64,000 nt of DNA from Lacticaseibacillus baoqingensis (GCF_003946165.1 NZ_RHOI01000010.1:35738-99737), one strand, 5' to 3'; shown: positions 43,684 to 53,912, counted from the stretch's first letter. Translations and numbers: made by a program. Notes: a model not told the origin generated them from the letters alone.

Positions 43684-46600
43684 ATGTTCAACGCGAAATC
43701 AAGCAAACGGCATGTTAAATTATATAAAGATGGTAAGATTTGGATTGCCGCAGCCATTTTCACTTTTGGCGTAGGTATGGTCACGGTGACGGTACCGTTG
43801 ACGCCGCATGGCATGCAAACGGTGCTTGCAGATGGGCAAACGCCGATCGTTACGACCAAAGATGATAACGGAAATTACTCAGTCGATCCGCACAATTCAA
43901 CTGGCGGGGTGATCACCGTCACCAATGCCAATATGGCGGATTATTTCACGGCGGCCGACAAAGACGGCACACAAAAGCCGATCACCGGCAACACTGTGCA
44001 ACTCACGACCGGCCATGAGTCGACAGCTAATGGTTATGGGCCTGGCATGGTATTGCTGTTAGCTAACAAACAAATTGACTTCACGACGAAATTTGCCTTA
44101 AATCTGACCATGGCAGTGGCTTGGAGTCCAGAAATGTCAGATTGGGTGGGTGGTGATGGCACTGCATTGTTCTTTGAGCCGGTCAATGCTACGACTGCTT
44201 TAGCCACTGCCAAAACCGGTTATGACTTAGGCCTTTCGAATGCAGTGGGGGCTGACAAGATCGTCAGTTTCAATATTTCGACCAATGCCTTGACGCAAAT
44301 ATCCGGGTATGCTGCTGAGCGCTGGTTGATCTATGAATCGAATGGGGATGCCGCTCATCCGATCGACACCCCGATCGATACCGGAATAACGGTGCCTGCA
44401 GGGAGTACCGGGACGATCACGTATACGTTCGGGATGAGCTATGATCCAAACACGCGGATGATCACCACACATGTTCTAAGTGCTAATGGGGAGACGCTGC
44501 AGACTTGGACGTATCAAGTGCCTGAAAACTGGGTCGGCCAAGGTTACACTTTAGGTGTTTCTGCGGCGACCGCTGAGTCTAAAGCCGCCTATCAAGCGAC
44601 GATCAACAGCTACAGCTACACGCCAGCTGGGGCAACGCTAAGCATTCGCTCGACTGGGCTGCCTGCGGGCGTCAGCGGTCCGAGCCAATCTGGGATCAAA
44701 GCCAACGCTGGGAATGTCGTCGGGTTTTATCCTGAAGGCACCACTGCGCCGACTGTGGATGGTGATGGCCAGCCGTTAACGGCAGCTTATGCCGTCCCAG
44801 CGGTAGGCGGTTACCGGTTGAAGACGCCGCAATTTTTGACGGTAGGGACTGATGACAGCAAAAATGTGGTGACGCTGGCTTATGCCAAAGCTTCCCAAGT
44901 CAATGTGACCTATGTTGATGAAGCCGGCAACGTCTTGCAAACCAAACACTTAAACGGGTTTGTGGGTGATGATTACCAAGCGGATACGACGTTGGCGGGG
45001 TATATCTATGATCGGCCTGCAGCTGATTCAGCCGCACCAACCGGCCAATTTGGCGATACCACCAAGAATGTGACGTTGGTTTACAAGCAAAAAGCAGCCG
45101 GCTTGACCATCAATTATGTGGATGCGCAAGGCCACCAGCTGCAAGCGCCAACCACCAAAACAGGGATGGTGGGTGATGCTTATACCGCTGCTCCGGCGAC
45201 TATTGCCGGGTATACCTTCGCGCAAGCAAAAGCTGGTTCAGCCGCAGATACTGGCACGTTGACCAAAGCCCCGCAAACGATTACTTATGTCTATCAACAA
45301 AATGCCGGGGATGTCACGGTACATTACGTTGACGAAGCAGGTCATCAGCTCAAAGCCCCAACGGTAACCACCGGTTATGTCGGCGACGCGTATCACGTGG
45401 ATACCAACTTGGCTGGCTATACCTTCGATCATGTTCAAGCAGGTTCGGCGGCTGTGGACGGCCAATTCAGCAAGGCCGCGCAAACAGTCACACTGGTGTA
45501 TCATGAAGCACCAAAAATTGCTGGCGGCTTGACGGTGAACTATGTGGATGAAGCTGGAGATCCGATCAAAGCTCCTGACGTCAAAACGGGACATGTCGGC
45601 GACACTTATACCTTGAGTCATCCGACAATTACCGGTTACCAATTTGACCAAATCAAAGCCGGCTCTGTTGCTGAAAGCGGCACGCTGACTGCTGATCCGC
45701 AGGTGCTTACCTATGTTTACCGTGCTATCCCGCAACCAGCCGGCGGCGTAACCGTCCGTTACGTGGATCTTAACGGCAATGAGATCAAGCCAGCCGATAC
45801 GCAAACCGGTAATGTCGGTGATACCTACCACGTTGCACCTGACACGATCACTGGGTATACGTTCAACCATGTTGCTGCCGGATCGGCCGCATTGCAAGGG
45901 ACGCAAACTGCCGCTAAGCAAACGGTGACTTTAGTTTATCAACCTGCAGACAGTATCAGCGACAAGCCACAGGCAAGCGGCTTATTGACGATCCGGTATG
46001 TGGATGAAAAGGGTCACGAATTACAACCTGCCCTCACCAAGTCCGGTTATGTGGGCAATGGCTTTACGGTCACCGCCGATAAGCTCAATGGTTATACCAT
46101 TACCGGCGCTGGAAAAGTCAGCGGGCAATTTACTGCCAGTGCCCAAACGGTCGACTTGGTTTACCATCAAGAGCAAGGCCTGGTTCCGCAACCGGTCAAA
46201 GCTGGCGATTTGACCATCAACTATGTCGATCAAGACGGTCACCAGATCCAACCGGCTACGACCAAAGCCGGTTATGTGGGCAATGGGTATACCGTCACCC
46301 CGGACACGTTTGCCGATTATGATTATACTGGCCTAGGGACGGGTTCAGCTGGGTTAACTGGACAACTGCAAGCCGATGCGCAAACGATCACGCTCGTTTA
46401 TCAGCGTAAATCCAGCACGATACCAGAACCGGTGCCAGCAGGCGATTTAACGATCCATTATGTAGATAAAACCGGTCGGCAGATCCGTCCTGATGTGGTG
46501 AAGACCGGCTATATTGGTAATGGCTATCAAGTGACCCCGCCACAACTGACAGGTTATCTTTATGTCGGGATGGGACCGGGTTCAGCGGCATTGAGTGGCC

Positions 46601-47211
46601 GATTCAATCAAACGGCTCAACAGATCACGCTGGTTTATACGGATCATGCCAGTGTCCCAGACACCGGCAACGGCGGCGGCACGCCAACGACACCAGACAC
46701 CGGCAACGGCGGCGGTACACCAACGACACCAGACACCGGCAACGGCGGCGGTACACCAACGACACCAGACACCGGCAACGGCGGCGGGACGCCAACGACA
46801 CCGGACACCGGCAACGGCGGCGGTACGCCAACGACACCAGACACCGGCAACGGCGGCGGCACGCCAACGACACCAAACACCGGTAACGGCGGCGGGACGC
46901 CAACGACACCGGACACCGGCAACGGCGGCGGGACACCAACGACACCAGATACCGGCAATGGTGGCGGAGTTGATCAAGGCCAGCCAGCCCGGATCAGCTT
47001 GCCAAATACTACAGCCGCGCCGGCACCACAGCTGCCAGAGACGGCGGCCGCTAAAACGCTGAATCAGATTCAAGCGGGCAGCGTTCAAGCATCAAGAGCA
47101 CAGCTGCCGGCAACCGGCGAGCAGCAGACACGGCCTTTGGCGGTGCTGGGGACGATGTTGTTGACCGGCTTCGGCGCTTTGATCGGGTTGAAGCGGTATC
47201 GTCAACGTTAA
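43684..47211 (+). CDS. LPxTG adhesin: KxYKxGKxW signal, L-type lectin-like domain, eight MucBP repeats
   Basis: A 1175-residue surface protein. Order: KxYKxGKxW-type signal peptide (KLYKDGKIW near residue 12; cleavage near VLADG); a legume-lectin-like domain (about 60-310); eight MucBP-type repeats of about 68 residues, each with a V/I-xYVD core and LVY end (about 410-990); a Pro-Asp-Thr-Gly-Asn-Gly repeat spacer; LPETA and then LPATG sortase signal with membrane helix and KRYRQR tail. The KxYKxGKxW signal is associated with large Ser-rich or mucus-binding proteins. Mucus or glycan adhesion is the likely role. The ATG at 43684 has AAAGGGGG before it. Confidence 0.92.
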   Translation: MFNAKSSKRHVKLYKDGKIWIAAAIFTFGVGMVTVTVPLTPHGMQTVLADGQTPIVTTKDDNGNYSVDPHNSTGGVITVTNANMADYFTAADKDGTQKPITGNTVQLTTGHESTANGYGPGMVLLLANKQIDFTTKFALNLTMAVAWSPEMSDWVGGDGTALFFEPVNATTALATAKTGYDLGLSNAVGADKIVSFNISTNALTQISGYAAERWLIYESNGDAAHPIDTPIDTGITVPAGSTGTITYTFGMSYDPNTRMITTHVLSANGETLQTWTYQVPENWVGQGYTLGVSAATAESKAAYQATINSYSYTPAGATLSIRSTGLPAGVSGPSQSGIKANAGNVVGFYPEGTTAPTVDGDGQPLTAAYAVPAVGGYRLKTPQFLTVGTDDSKNVVTLAYAKASQVNVTYVDEAGNVLQTKHLNGFVGDDYQADTTLAGYIYDRPAADSAAPTGQFGDTTKNVTLVYKQKAAGLTINYVDAQGHQLQAPTTKTGMVGDAYTAAPATIAGYTFAQAKAGSAADTGTLTKAPQTITYVYQQNAGDVTVHYVDEAGHQLKAPTVTTGYVGDAYHVDTNLAGYTFDHVQAGSAAVDGQFSKAAQTVTLVYHEAPKIAGGLTVNYVDEAGDPIKAPDVKTGHVGDTYTLSHPTITGYQFDQIKAGSVAESGTLTADPQVLTYVYRAIPQPAGGVTVRYVDLNGNEIKPADTQTGNVGDTYHVAPDTITGYTFNHVAAGSAALQGTQTAAKQTVTLVYQPADSISDKPQASGLLTIRYVDEKGHELQPALTKSGYVGNGFTVTADKLNGYTITGAGKVSGQFTASAQTVDLVYHQEQGLVPQPVKAGDLTINYVDQDGHQIQPATTKAGYVGNGYTVTPDTFADYDYTGLGTGSAGLTGQLQADAQTITLVYQRKSSTIPEPVPAGDLTIHYVDKTGRQIRPDVVKTGYIGNGYQVTPPQLTGYLYVGMGPGSAALSGRFNQTAQQITLVYTDHASVPDTGNGGGTPTTPDTGNGGGTPTTPDTGNGGGTPTTPDTGNGGGTPTTPDTGNGGGTPTTPDTGNGGGTPTTPNTGNGGGTPTTPDTGNGGGTPTTPDTGNGGGVDQGQPARISLPNTTAAPAPQLPETAAAKTLNQIQAGSVQASRAQLPATGEQQTRPLAVLGTMLLTGFGALIGLKRYRQR
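46657..46968 (+). repeat. 36-base tandem repeat, eight units plus a partial one
   Basis: Each unit encodes PDTGNGGGTPTT, once with Asn for Asp. It forms the wall-spanning stalk of the adhesin. Being in frame, length variation by recombination is expected. Confidence 0.92.
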
Positions 47212-47233
47212 ACATGGTTGCGTTTGGAAAGAC

Positions 47234-47282
47234 AAAACCGCCTCAAAACCGGGGATCATCCCAGTTTTGAGGCGGTTTTTTG
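47234..47282. terminator. Bidirectional terminator between adhesin and homocysteine methyltransferase
   Basis: AAAACCGCCTCAAAACCGGG with its near-exact complement (47259-47279), A and T runs at either side, between convergent genes. Confidence 0.88.
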
Positions 47283-47326
47283 TGGTTTGTTGAAAGCCTA
47301 TTGGCGCTAACAACAGGCGGCTGTCG

Positions 47327-48262
47327 TTAGCCTTGGCAGCTTTTGACGATCGCGCGAATATCTGCCGGGGTCGTGCGACAACAGCCGCCAATGATCTTGG
47401 CACCGGCTTGTTGCCATTGCGGGGCTAGCGCCGCAAAACTAGGCGCATTAGGGGTGACATGCCAAGTTTTGTCGCTGGGATCATAGTGATCGCCATTGTT
47501 GGGGTAAACGACCAGTGGCTTATGGGTCAATGGGCGCAACACGGCCAGTGTCTGCGCAACGTTGGTCATCGCGGTGCAGTTGATGCCGATGGCCTCGATT
47601 TGAGGGCTTTCATTCAGCAGCTGGCAAACCGCTTCAAGCGCGGTGCCATCGCAAAGTTGATCATGGGCGTCGCCAACGGACAAAGACGCCCAAGCCGTCA
47701 TCGTCGGGAACTCATTTTCCAGCAAGTGGACCAATGCCGTTAATTCCTGCAGATTAGGCATCGTTTCAAAGGCAAAAAAGTCACTGCCGCTAGCGGCCAA
47801 AAGCTGCATCCGCCGGCGATGAAAAGCCTGGTATTGCGCTTGCGTCAGCGTGTAAGCCCCGGTATATTCGCTGCCGTCTGCCAAATAGGCGCCATAGGGG
47901 CCGATCGATCCGGCAATCAGCAACTCGTCTGCACGCTGGGGGTGGGCAGCAAGATACGCACTGCGCGCTTCTTTTGCCAGCGTGACGGTTTGTTGGATCA
48001 AGTGATCAGCGGCATTTTCTGACAAGCCGAGTTTCACAAAGGCTTGCGGGTTGGCTTGGTAGGAATTGGTTGTGGCGATGTTGGCGCCGGCTTCAAAATA
48101 GCTGCGGTGCACGGCACGAATCGCCTGCGGGTCGGTGAGCAGTGCCATTGCCGACCATAAGGCGTTGTTAGTGGGCACGCCGGCTTTTTCTAACTCGGTC
48201 GCCATGGCACCGTCATTGATCACAACGGTTTGGCGCTGCAATAAAGCATTTAATTTGGACAT
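47327..48262 (-). CDS. mmuM: Homocysteine S-methyltransferase
   Basis: A 311-residue zinc enzyme that moves a methyl group from S-methylmethionine (or SAM) to homocysteine, making methionine. The start [13 protein letters not shown], the ATTNSYQA segment (about residue 63) and the zinc ligands GGCCRT near residue 295 plus an upstream Cys in AIGINCTAM (about 225) are all present. It is divergent from an amino acid permease, which in this context is probably its S-methylmethionine importer. No S-box or methionine T-box is seen between them. Confidence 0.93.
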   Translation of the reverse strand: MSKLNALLQRQTVVINDGAMATELEKAGVPTNNALWSAMALLTDPQAIRAVHRSYFEAGANIATTNSYQANPQAFVKLGLSENAADHLIQQTVTLAKEARSAYLAAHPQRADELLIAGSIGPYGAYLADGSEYTGAYTLTQAQYQAFHRRRMQLLAASGSDFFAFETMPNLQELTALVHLLENEFPTMTAWASLSVGDAHDQLCDGTALEAVCQLLNESPQIEAIGINCTAMTNVAQTLAVLRPLTHKPLVVYPNNGDHYDPSDKTWHVTPNAPSFAALAPQWQQAGAKIIGGCCRTTPADIRAIVKSCQG

Positions 48263-48304
48263 AGCGTGACCTGCTTTCTGCTATTACGTTTATTGAGTAT
48301 TAAT

Positions 48305-48319
48305 GTTAATCTAATTAAC
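48305..48319. promoter_or_regulatory. Dyad GTTAAT-CTA-ATTAAC in the mmuM/permease divergent region
   Basis: A perfect 6-3-6 inverted repeat in the 111-base gap between the two divergent genes. It is a candidate operator for a shared regulator, whose identity is unknown. Confidence 0.4.
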
Positions 48320-48373
48320 AGCGCTGTGCAAATTTTGCGGGTGCAACTCAGAGATGAATTAGGAGACGGTAAT

Positions 48374-49762
48374 TTGGCTGCACACACGACGCTGGAACGA
48401 AAAATGGAATCGCGACACTTATTAATGATCTCCTTAGGCGGGGTGATCGGTACAGGGCTATTTCTAAGTTCCGGTTACACGATCCATCAAGCTGGTCCGA
48501 TCGGCACGATTTTAGCCTATGCTATCGGGGCGGTGGTGGTTTACCTGGTGATGTTGTGTTTGGGAGAATTATCGGTTGCAATGCCAGAAACCGGATCGTT
48601 TCATGTGTATGCCGATAAGTTTATCGGCCCGGGAACCGGGTTCACTACGGCGATTTTGTATTGGCTGACTTGGACGGTAGCGTTAGGATCTGAATTTACC
48701 GCGGCGGGTTTGATCATGCGCACTTGGTTCCCGCACAGCCCAACATGGGTGTGGAGCGCGCTGTTCATGCTGGTGATTTTTACCGTCAATGCGTTATCGG
48801 TGAGATTTTTTGCCGAAGCCGAGTTTTGGTTTTCCAGTATCAAGGTGGTTGCGATCATCTTGTTTATTATTTTAGGCGCTTTAGCGATCGTTGGGGTGTT
48901 GCCAATGACTGGCGGAAAAGGCGCACCAGGGCTGCATAATCTCGTCAAAGACGGCTGGTTTCCGACTGGCTTTAAAGGTGTTTTCACCACGATGTTAACG
49001 GTGAACTTTGCCTTTTCAGGCACCGAATTGATCGGGGTGACCGCTGGTGAAACCAAAGATCCAGAAAAAAACATCCCCAAAGCGATCCATACGACATTGT
49101 TGCGGTTGGTGATTTTTTTCATTGGCAGCATCTTTGTGATGGCCGCATTGATCCCTTGGCAACAAGCAGGGGTGACCAAAAGCCCATTCGTGTTGGTTTT
49201 TGAAAGCATCGGCTTGCCTTACGCCGGCGATATCATGAATTTTGTCGTCTTAACGGCGATCATGTCTGCTGCCAATTCAGGCTTGTATGCGTCTACGCGG
49301 ATGTTGTGGTCATTGGCCCATGAAGGGATGATCAGTCCCAAATTTGCGCATACCAATGCACATGGGGTGCCGTTTAAGGCCTTGTGCGTAAGCATGATCG
49401 GAGGGATCTTAGCGTTATTGTCCAGTGTTTTTGCCGCAGATACGGTGTATTTGGTCTTAGTTTCAATTTCCGGCTTGGCAGTGGTGATCGTATGGATGGT
49501 GATTGCCTTATCCGCATTGAACTTTCGCAAGCAATGGGTGGCAGATGGCCATCAAGTCGCCGCGTTAAAATTTAAAATGCCTTGGTATCCGCTGGTGCCA
49601 TGGGCGGCTTTGATCATGAGTTTGTTGTCCTGCGTGTTAGTTGTTTTTGATCCGACGCAGCGACCGTCGCTGTATTATATGATCCCATTTGTCTTGTTGT
49701 GCTATGCGTTTTATTATGCGCGAGAATATTGGCGCCGCAAGCAGCGCACACCTAACGCGTGA
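48374..49762 (+). CDS. mmuP: Amino acid permease, probably S-methylmethionine (MmuP-like)
   Basis: A 462-residue APC-superfamily permease with 12 helices: [23 protein letters not shown] at the start, [20 protein letters not shown] loop (about residues 230-250). I start it at TTG 48374, eight bases after TTAGGAG; an in-frame codon at 48266 would add an improbable hydrophobic leader that spans the promoter region. The specificity call rests on divergence from mmuM, a common pairing, and is an inference. Related permeases for other amino acids look similar. Confidence 0.78.
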   Translation: MAAHTTLERKMESRHLLMISLGGVIGTGLFLSSGYTIHQAGPIGTILAYAIGAVVVYLVMLCLGELSVAMPETGSFHVYADKFIGPGTGFTTAILYWLTWTVALGSEFTAAGLIMRTWFPHSPTWVWSALFMLVIFTVNALSVRFFAEAEFWFSSIKVVAIILFIILGALAIVGVLPMTGGKGAPGLHNLVKDGWFPTGFKGVFTTMLTVNFAFSGTELIGVTAGETKDPEKNIPKAIHTTLLRLVIFFIGSIFVMAALIPWQQAGVTKSPFVLVFESIGLPYAGDIMNFVVLTAIMSAANSGLYASTRMLWSLAHEGMISPKFAHTNAHGVPFKALCVSMIGGILALLSSVFAADTVYLVLVSISGLAVVIVWMVIALSALNFRKQWVADGHQVAALKFKMPWYPLVPWAALIMSLLSCVLVVFDPTQRPSLYYMIPFVLLCYAFYYAREYWRRKQRTPNA

Positions 49763-49847
49763 ATGCGAGCAGTCAGTGTTAAATCAAGATCTGGCAAGTC
49801 CAAGCGGGCGAGCGACCAGAGATTAGTCGATGTCTGGAGGACTTTTG

Positions 49848-51182
49848 ATGGAAGAATTATTTGCGCGTACTCCGGTGCCACAAGCTTATCGCCAACTGGC
49901 CTTGCCAGTGGTGATCGGCATGGTGGCCAGTATGGTCTACAATCTGGCGGATACGTTTTTTGTGGCCCAAACCGGCAATGCCGATTTGGTTGCCGGGGTG
50001 GCTTTAGGGGCACCGCTATTTTCATTCATGCTGGCAGTTGGTGATATCTTCGGCCTGGGCGGCAGTGCGTTGATCTCGCGGTTAATGGGTGCTGGCGCAC
50101 ATGAAAAGATCCGCCAGTTGAGCAGTTTTTGCTTTTATGCGGCGATCGCCTTAAGTCTCGTGATCACCATTGCGCTGTTGGCTGGCGAAAATCAGGTGCT
50201 CATTTGGCTCGGGGCCACCGCGGCCACCCGGCAATATGCGGCGGGATTTTACCGCATGCTGGCGCTGGGGGCGGTGTTTATTATCACATCACTGGTACCA
50301 GGCAATATCATTCGGACAGAAGGCTTGGCGAAACATTCGATGGTTGCGACGGCTTGCGGCACCGCGTTGGCGATCATTTTAGATCCCATTTTCTTGTTTT
50401 GGTGTCATTGGGGCGCTGCTGGTGTGGGGTTGGCCAATGTCTTAGGCTATGCGTTGAATACCGCATTATTAGTATGGTTCACCGCGCATGATGCGCAATA
50501 TCTTAGTGTGGCGCCAAAAAGCGCGCGTATCACCGCTTCAGCCTGGTGGGCGATCATTAGCATCGGCATCCCGGCGTCTTTGACCAATTTTATGCAAAGC
50601 TTTGGTACCATGCTGCTCAACCAGCGCTTGGCGCATTATGGTGCCGAAGCGGTGGCAGCAATGGGTATCAGCCAAAAAATTTATATGGTCGTGATGTTAG
50701 TGATGGTCGGGTTTGCGTTTGGTGCGCAGCCTTTGATCGGCTATAATTTTGGGTCTGGCGATCGCCGGCGGTTACAGGCGATCTTGCGGTATGATTTTTT
50801 GGTTGAAGTGGGGTATGCGGTGGTTTGCGCCGGGCTTTTGATGGTGTTTGCCCCGCATTTGATCGCCTGGTTTATGCCGCTGCCGCACATCGTTTCGGCA
50901 GGCAGTTTGATGCTGCGCGCGTTGTTGATCACGACTCCGGCGATCGGTGCGATCTTAGTCTTTACCACGGTCTTTCAATCCACCAGCCAGCCGCTTGCGG
51001 CTTTGGTGATGGCGTTGGCGCGCCAAGGGGTGCTGTTTGCCTTGACCATCACATTGTTTGCGCATTGGTGGGGGTATCATGGGGTGCTTTGGGCGCAAGC
51101 AGGAGCGGACATCCTCACCTTTGTTTGCGGTTGGGGGTTGTATGCGCACGGCTGGCGCAAGCTCGCACGCCGATCATCATAA
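49848..51182 (+). CDS. MATE family efflux transporter
   Basis: A 444-residue, 12-helix multidrug/toxin exporter of the NorM/DinF-like MATE superfamily. The N-terminal LALPVVIGMVASMVYNLADTFFVAQTGN and the repeat-half counterpart SIGIPASLTNFMQSFGTMLLNQRL mark the two halves. The ATG at 49848 follows CTGGAGG at normal spacing; an earlier ATG at 49830 lies before that site. It is coupled to cation (Na+ or H+) gradients. It follows the permease gene by 85 bases and may be its own unit. Confidence 0.9.
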   Translation: MEELFARTPVPQAYRQLALPVVIGMVASMVYNLADTFFVAQTGNADLVAGVALGAPLFSFMLAVGDIFGLGGSALISRLMGAGAHEKIRQLSSFCFYAAIALSLVITIALLAGENQVLIWLGATAATRQYAAGFYRMLALGAVFIITSLVPGNIIRTEGLAKHSMVATACGTALAIILDPIFLFWCHWGAAGVGLANVLGYALNTALLVWFTAHDAQYLSVAPKSARITASAWWAIISIGIPASLTNFMQSFGTMLLNQRLAHYGAEAVAAMGISQKIYMVVMLVMVGFAFGAQPLIGYNFGSGDRRRLQAILRYDFLVEVGYAVVCAGLLMVFAPHLIAWFMPLPHIVSAGSLMLRALLITTPAIGAILVFTTVFQSTSQPLAALVMALARQGVLFALTITLFAHWWGYHGVLWAQAGADILTFVCGWGLYAHGWRKLARRSS

Positions 51183-51264
51183 GCTGTGAGGCGCCAATTG
51201 GAAGCCAGCTTGTCACCGACTAGGGGCGGTTGGTAAACTAGTCTTAAGAGACAGGAGGCGGGTC

Positions 51265-52044
51265 ATGGCTTTTCAACAACAATTTACGCTGTGGGTGTTG
51301 TACTTTTTTGCTTATGCGTTCATTGGCTGGCTGTGGGAAAGCGGTTATGTCAGCGTGCAAAAAAAGCATTGGGTCAATTCAGGTTTCTTGAACGGGCCGA
51401 TCATTCCAGTGTATGGTTTCAGCATGGTGACGGTGTTAGCCGCGATCGCACCATGGCAAAATAACCTGCTGGTCTTATATGTCTTGAGTGCGCTGGTGAT
51501 CACCGTGATCGAATATTTGACCAGCTGGCTGATGGAATTGCTCTTTCACGCCCGGTGGTGGGACTATAGCAAGGTCCCGCTGAACCTCAATGGTCGCGTC
51601 GCTTTGCCGATCTCGATGTTTTGGGGCATTGGCGTGGTGGTGATCGTCAAGTTGATCCACCCATTCGTGGCGGCGGGGGTGCTGTTTTTTGCGGCGCATT
51701 ATGGGATCTTTGCGGCGATCGCCTTGTTGGTCATGGCCAGCTTTGACTTTGGCTTCACCTTAGCTAATGCTTTGGCATTTGGTGCGGCGACCAAGCGCAT
51801 TGGCGATACCATCGAAGCCAAAAAAGCACAGCTGCATGAGCGTGTCACCTCAGAGTTGAGTGAAGAACGGGCGTGGCTGGCTGCGTTTCAAAGCGATGCC
51901 AACGCACGGGCTAAGGTGCCGCGGTTGAATGCTGTACAGCGGCGCTTGCTTAAGAGTTTCCCGCATCTGAAATTGCGTGATACGCATACCCCTGCTAAGG
52001 ATATTGAAGATCTTGTGGCTTTGTTGAAGTCCAAAAAGCGCTGA
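51265..52044 (+). CDS. CmpB-like putative ABC transporter permease family membrane protein
   Basis: A 259-residue protein with about five membrane helices in the first 165 residues and a charged cytoplasmic tail. The motif NSGFLNGPIIPVYGFSMV near residue 40 and SWLMELLFHARWWDYS near 92 are signatures of the ABC_trans_CmpB (PF06541) family. It has no EAA-loop and no linked ATPase, so an ABC role is doubtful despite the family name. AGGAGGCGGG precedes the ATG. Possibly envelope-related. Confidence 0.82.
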   Translation: MAFQQQFTLWVLYFFAYAFIGWLWESGYVSVQKKHWVNSGFLNGPIIPVYGFSMVTVLAAIAPWQNNLLVLYVLSALVITVIEYLTSWLMELLFHARWWDYSKVPLNLNGRVALPISMFWGIGVVVIVKLIHPFVAAGVLFFAAHYGIFAAIALLVMASFDFGFTLANALAFGAATKRIGDTIEAKKAQLHERVTSELSEERAWLAAFQSDANARAKVPRLNAVQRRLLKSFPHLKLRDTHTPAKDIEDLVALLKSKKR

Positions 52045-52084
52045 TTTCGTGACTTAAAAACGACGTGACTAAGACATCTCCGTC

Positions 52085-52188
52085 TAGCCACGCCTAGCGA
52101 CACAAACGCCTTGGGACCACGATCCTAAAACGAATCGTGGTCCCAAGGCGTTTTATCGTGGGCTAAAACCGCTTTGGGTCTCAGCCTC
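52085..52188 (-). repeat. Recurring palindrome element (copy near 52.1 kb)
   Basis: Hairpin arms at 52107-52123 and 52134-52151, flanked by GGCTAAAACCGCTTTGGGTC and GCGACACAAACG. In inverse orientation it aligns with the copy at 2736-2866. It lies between convergent genes and can act as a terminator for either. Confidence 0.8.
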
Positions 52189-52205
52189 GTTGTTTTGGTG
52201 AAGGG

Positions 52206-53000
52206 TTAGTCAGGATTGGCGATCAATGCGAGGAGTTTGCCGCTGGCGGTGATTTGATATTGAGCAGCCAGCTGCGTCATCTCACTGCCAGTGATCGGTT
52301 TGCGAAAGGCAATGGTCCATGCTCCATCGGCGCCTTTAGCACATTCGACTTGGTAGTTCGTTAACACATGGGCGGCATCATCATGCAGATATTCATGATG
52401 GTAATGATTCCACGCCCAAGTGATCGCTTTTTGCCGTGTCATGTTGGCCATATCCGCTTTACCGTCATAAGTGGCAGCGGTGTCTTTGCTGGTATTGGTG
52501 GTGGCTTGATGCATCGCAGTTTGGGTATCGATAGTCAACAAGTTCACCATGTTTTGGAGCTTGCCAGCATCGGTTTTTTTCGCCAGTGCGGTGACGGTCG
52601 TTTGGGTGCCGTTTGCGGCAAATTTGGCAGCGGTCGTGGCTGTTTCAAGATTGCCAAAGATCACCGTATCTCCATTGAGATACACCATGTGATAGCCGCT
52701 GGTGCCGCTTGGCAGCTGCAGTTGGTAGACTTGCGCCGTTTTGGGGGCATCGGTGATCACCTTGCTGACCGGATAGCGATAAGCAGTCAGCTGCAGCCGG
52801 TTTTGTAAAATATGGGCGGTGTCGAGGCCTGAGGCTTGCATTGCCGGGGCTAGCGCCACTAAGGCGAGCCGCTGCTTCAGTGAAAGTTGTTGATCCTGGG
52901 CCGAAACGGTGACGGGTTGACTAGGGTTAGTCGCTTGCCCGTTGACGCTGCAGCCTGTTAATAAGGCGAAGCTTGTGATCATGAGTGGGAGTAGACGCAT
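52206..53000 (-). CDS. Lipoprotein of unknown function
   Basis: A 264-residue secreted lipoprotein: MRLLPLMITSFALLTGC signal with lipid-attachment Cys17. The mature region is mixed alpha/beta with a segment TRQKAITWAWNHYHHEYLHDDAAHVLTNYQ (about 190-220) followed by the stretch DGAWTIAFRKP. I do not recognise a domain. AAAGGAGGTC precedes the ATG at 53000; the in-frame codon at 53048 would spoil the signal peptide. It is monocistronic. Confidence 0.75.
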   Translation of the reverse strand: MRLLPLMITSFALLTGCSVNGQATNPSQPVTVSAQDQQLSLKQRLALVALAPAMQASGLDTAHILQNRLQLTAYRYPVSKVITDAPKTAQVYQLQLPSGTSGYHMVYLNGDTVIFGNLETATTAAKFAANGTQTTVTALAKKTDAGKLQNMVNLLTIDTQTAMHQATTNTSKDTAATYDGKADMANMTRQKAITWAWNHYHHEYLHDDAAHVLTNYQVECAKGADGAWTIAFRKPITGSEMTQLAAQYQITASGKLLALIANPD

Positions 53001-53211
53001 ACTCAGACCTCCTTTCGAATAGTTAGCAATATCATAACAGATTCTCATCGAAATGGCATAATAAAAACAGATTTATATTCTATAAATTATAAACGGCTGT
53101 TTTTACAAGGCGGACACGGCACAATTAAGTGAATGAAAACATAGCGCTTTCATCAATTTCACCGAATCACTTGGTACAATAAGGACAGACCAAAAGTGAG
53201 GAAGGATCAAT

Positions 53212-53880
53212 ATGGATAATCAGGTGAATAGCGTTTTTGATATCGTCGGGCGCATCCCGATCACACCAACTCAGCAACACATCGACGCCGCTTTCAACCT
53301 TGGAAAGGCGCTGAGGAGCCTATTGCCAACCCCGATCACCAAAATTAGTTTTGATCTCGATGCGGGGATCCGGCAATCGAGTTTGACGGTTGAATTGCAA
53401 ACGGCTTTAGTCGCCGGTATGGCAGGTATCGCCAGCTTGACTGAAACCAAGAATATTTACGAGTATGCTTACCAAGAAGGCATCAAAGTCAGTTTTGCGC
53501 CGAACAGCAAAGACCTTGAGCAGCCGGATACGACCAAGTTGACCGTTGCATCAGCACAGCACCAACTGGTCTTGGCGTTAACGACGCAGCGCGCGGCCGA
53601 TAAGTTAGTATTGACGGCGATCAACGGGGTCCCAGTGACGCTTGATCTCGGGACGGCCACACGGGTATTGTTGTTGACGAATGATGACCAACAGTTGCGC
53701 GAGTTAGCCGCTAACGATGAATTGGCCTTGCGCGTCGAATGCGGGGCGCAATTGAGCGACGACATGGCGTTGATGGTGGTTGAAGCCGTTGGGGATGCAG
53801 TCAAGTTATGCGACGAGCTGCGGCCATTAGAAACAGTTGCCGGCGCTGCAGTATATGCGGCCCCGCAAGCACAAGCTTAA
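53212..53880 (+). CDS. Divergent L-serine dehydratase beta-like protein lacking the SSSHTAG motif
   Basis: A 222-residue protein whose start NSVFDIVGRIPITPTQQHIDAAFNLGKALR lines up with the SdaB of this window (SVFDIIGPIMIGPSSSHTAGAVAIGKAAR). Later GIKVSF, a strand-rich middle and VPVTLDL...TRVLLLTNDD...LRELA also align with SdaB (GISVSF, LPVILAIF, DLA). The family hallmark SSSHTAG is replaced by TQQHIDA, and the middle glycine-rich part is gone, so catalysis with an SdaA partner is unlikely. It may be a regulatory or orphan descendant. It is a single gene with an extended -10 (TGGTACAAT, 53172-53180). Confidence 0.55.
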   Translation: MDNQVNSVFDIVGRIPITPTQQHIDAAFNLGKALRSLLPTPITKISFDLDAGIRQSSLTVELQTALVAGMAGIASLTETKNIYEYAYQEGIKVSFAPNSKDLEQPDTTKLTVASAQHQLVLALTTQRAADKLVLTAINGVPVTLDLGTATRVLLLTNDDQQLRELAANDELALRVECGAQLSDDMALMVVEAVGDAVKLCDELRPLETVAGAAVYAAPQAQA

Positions 53881-53912
53881 AAAGATCAGAGCGTGACCAC
53901 GAGATCATCGGC

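Noticed and set aside
46625..46958. Long minus-strand and alternative-frame ORFs rich in Arg/Cys or Pro/Val across the adhesin repeat
   Set aside because: They are frame shadows of the 36-base GC-rich tandem repeat and have no ribosome sites.
46657..46968. Regular 36-base repeats as a possible CRISPR array
   Set aside because: The units are directly adjacent, without spacers, and encode an in-frame wall-spanning repeat of the adhesin.
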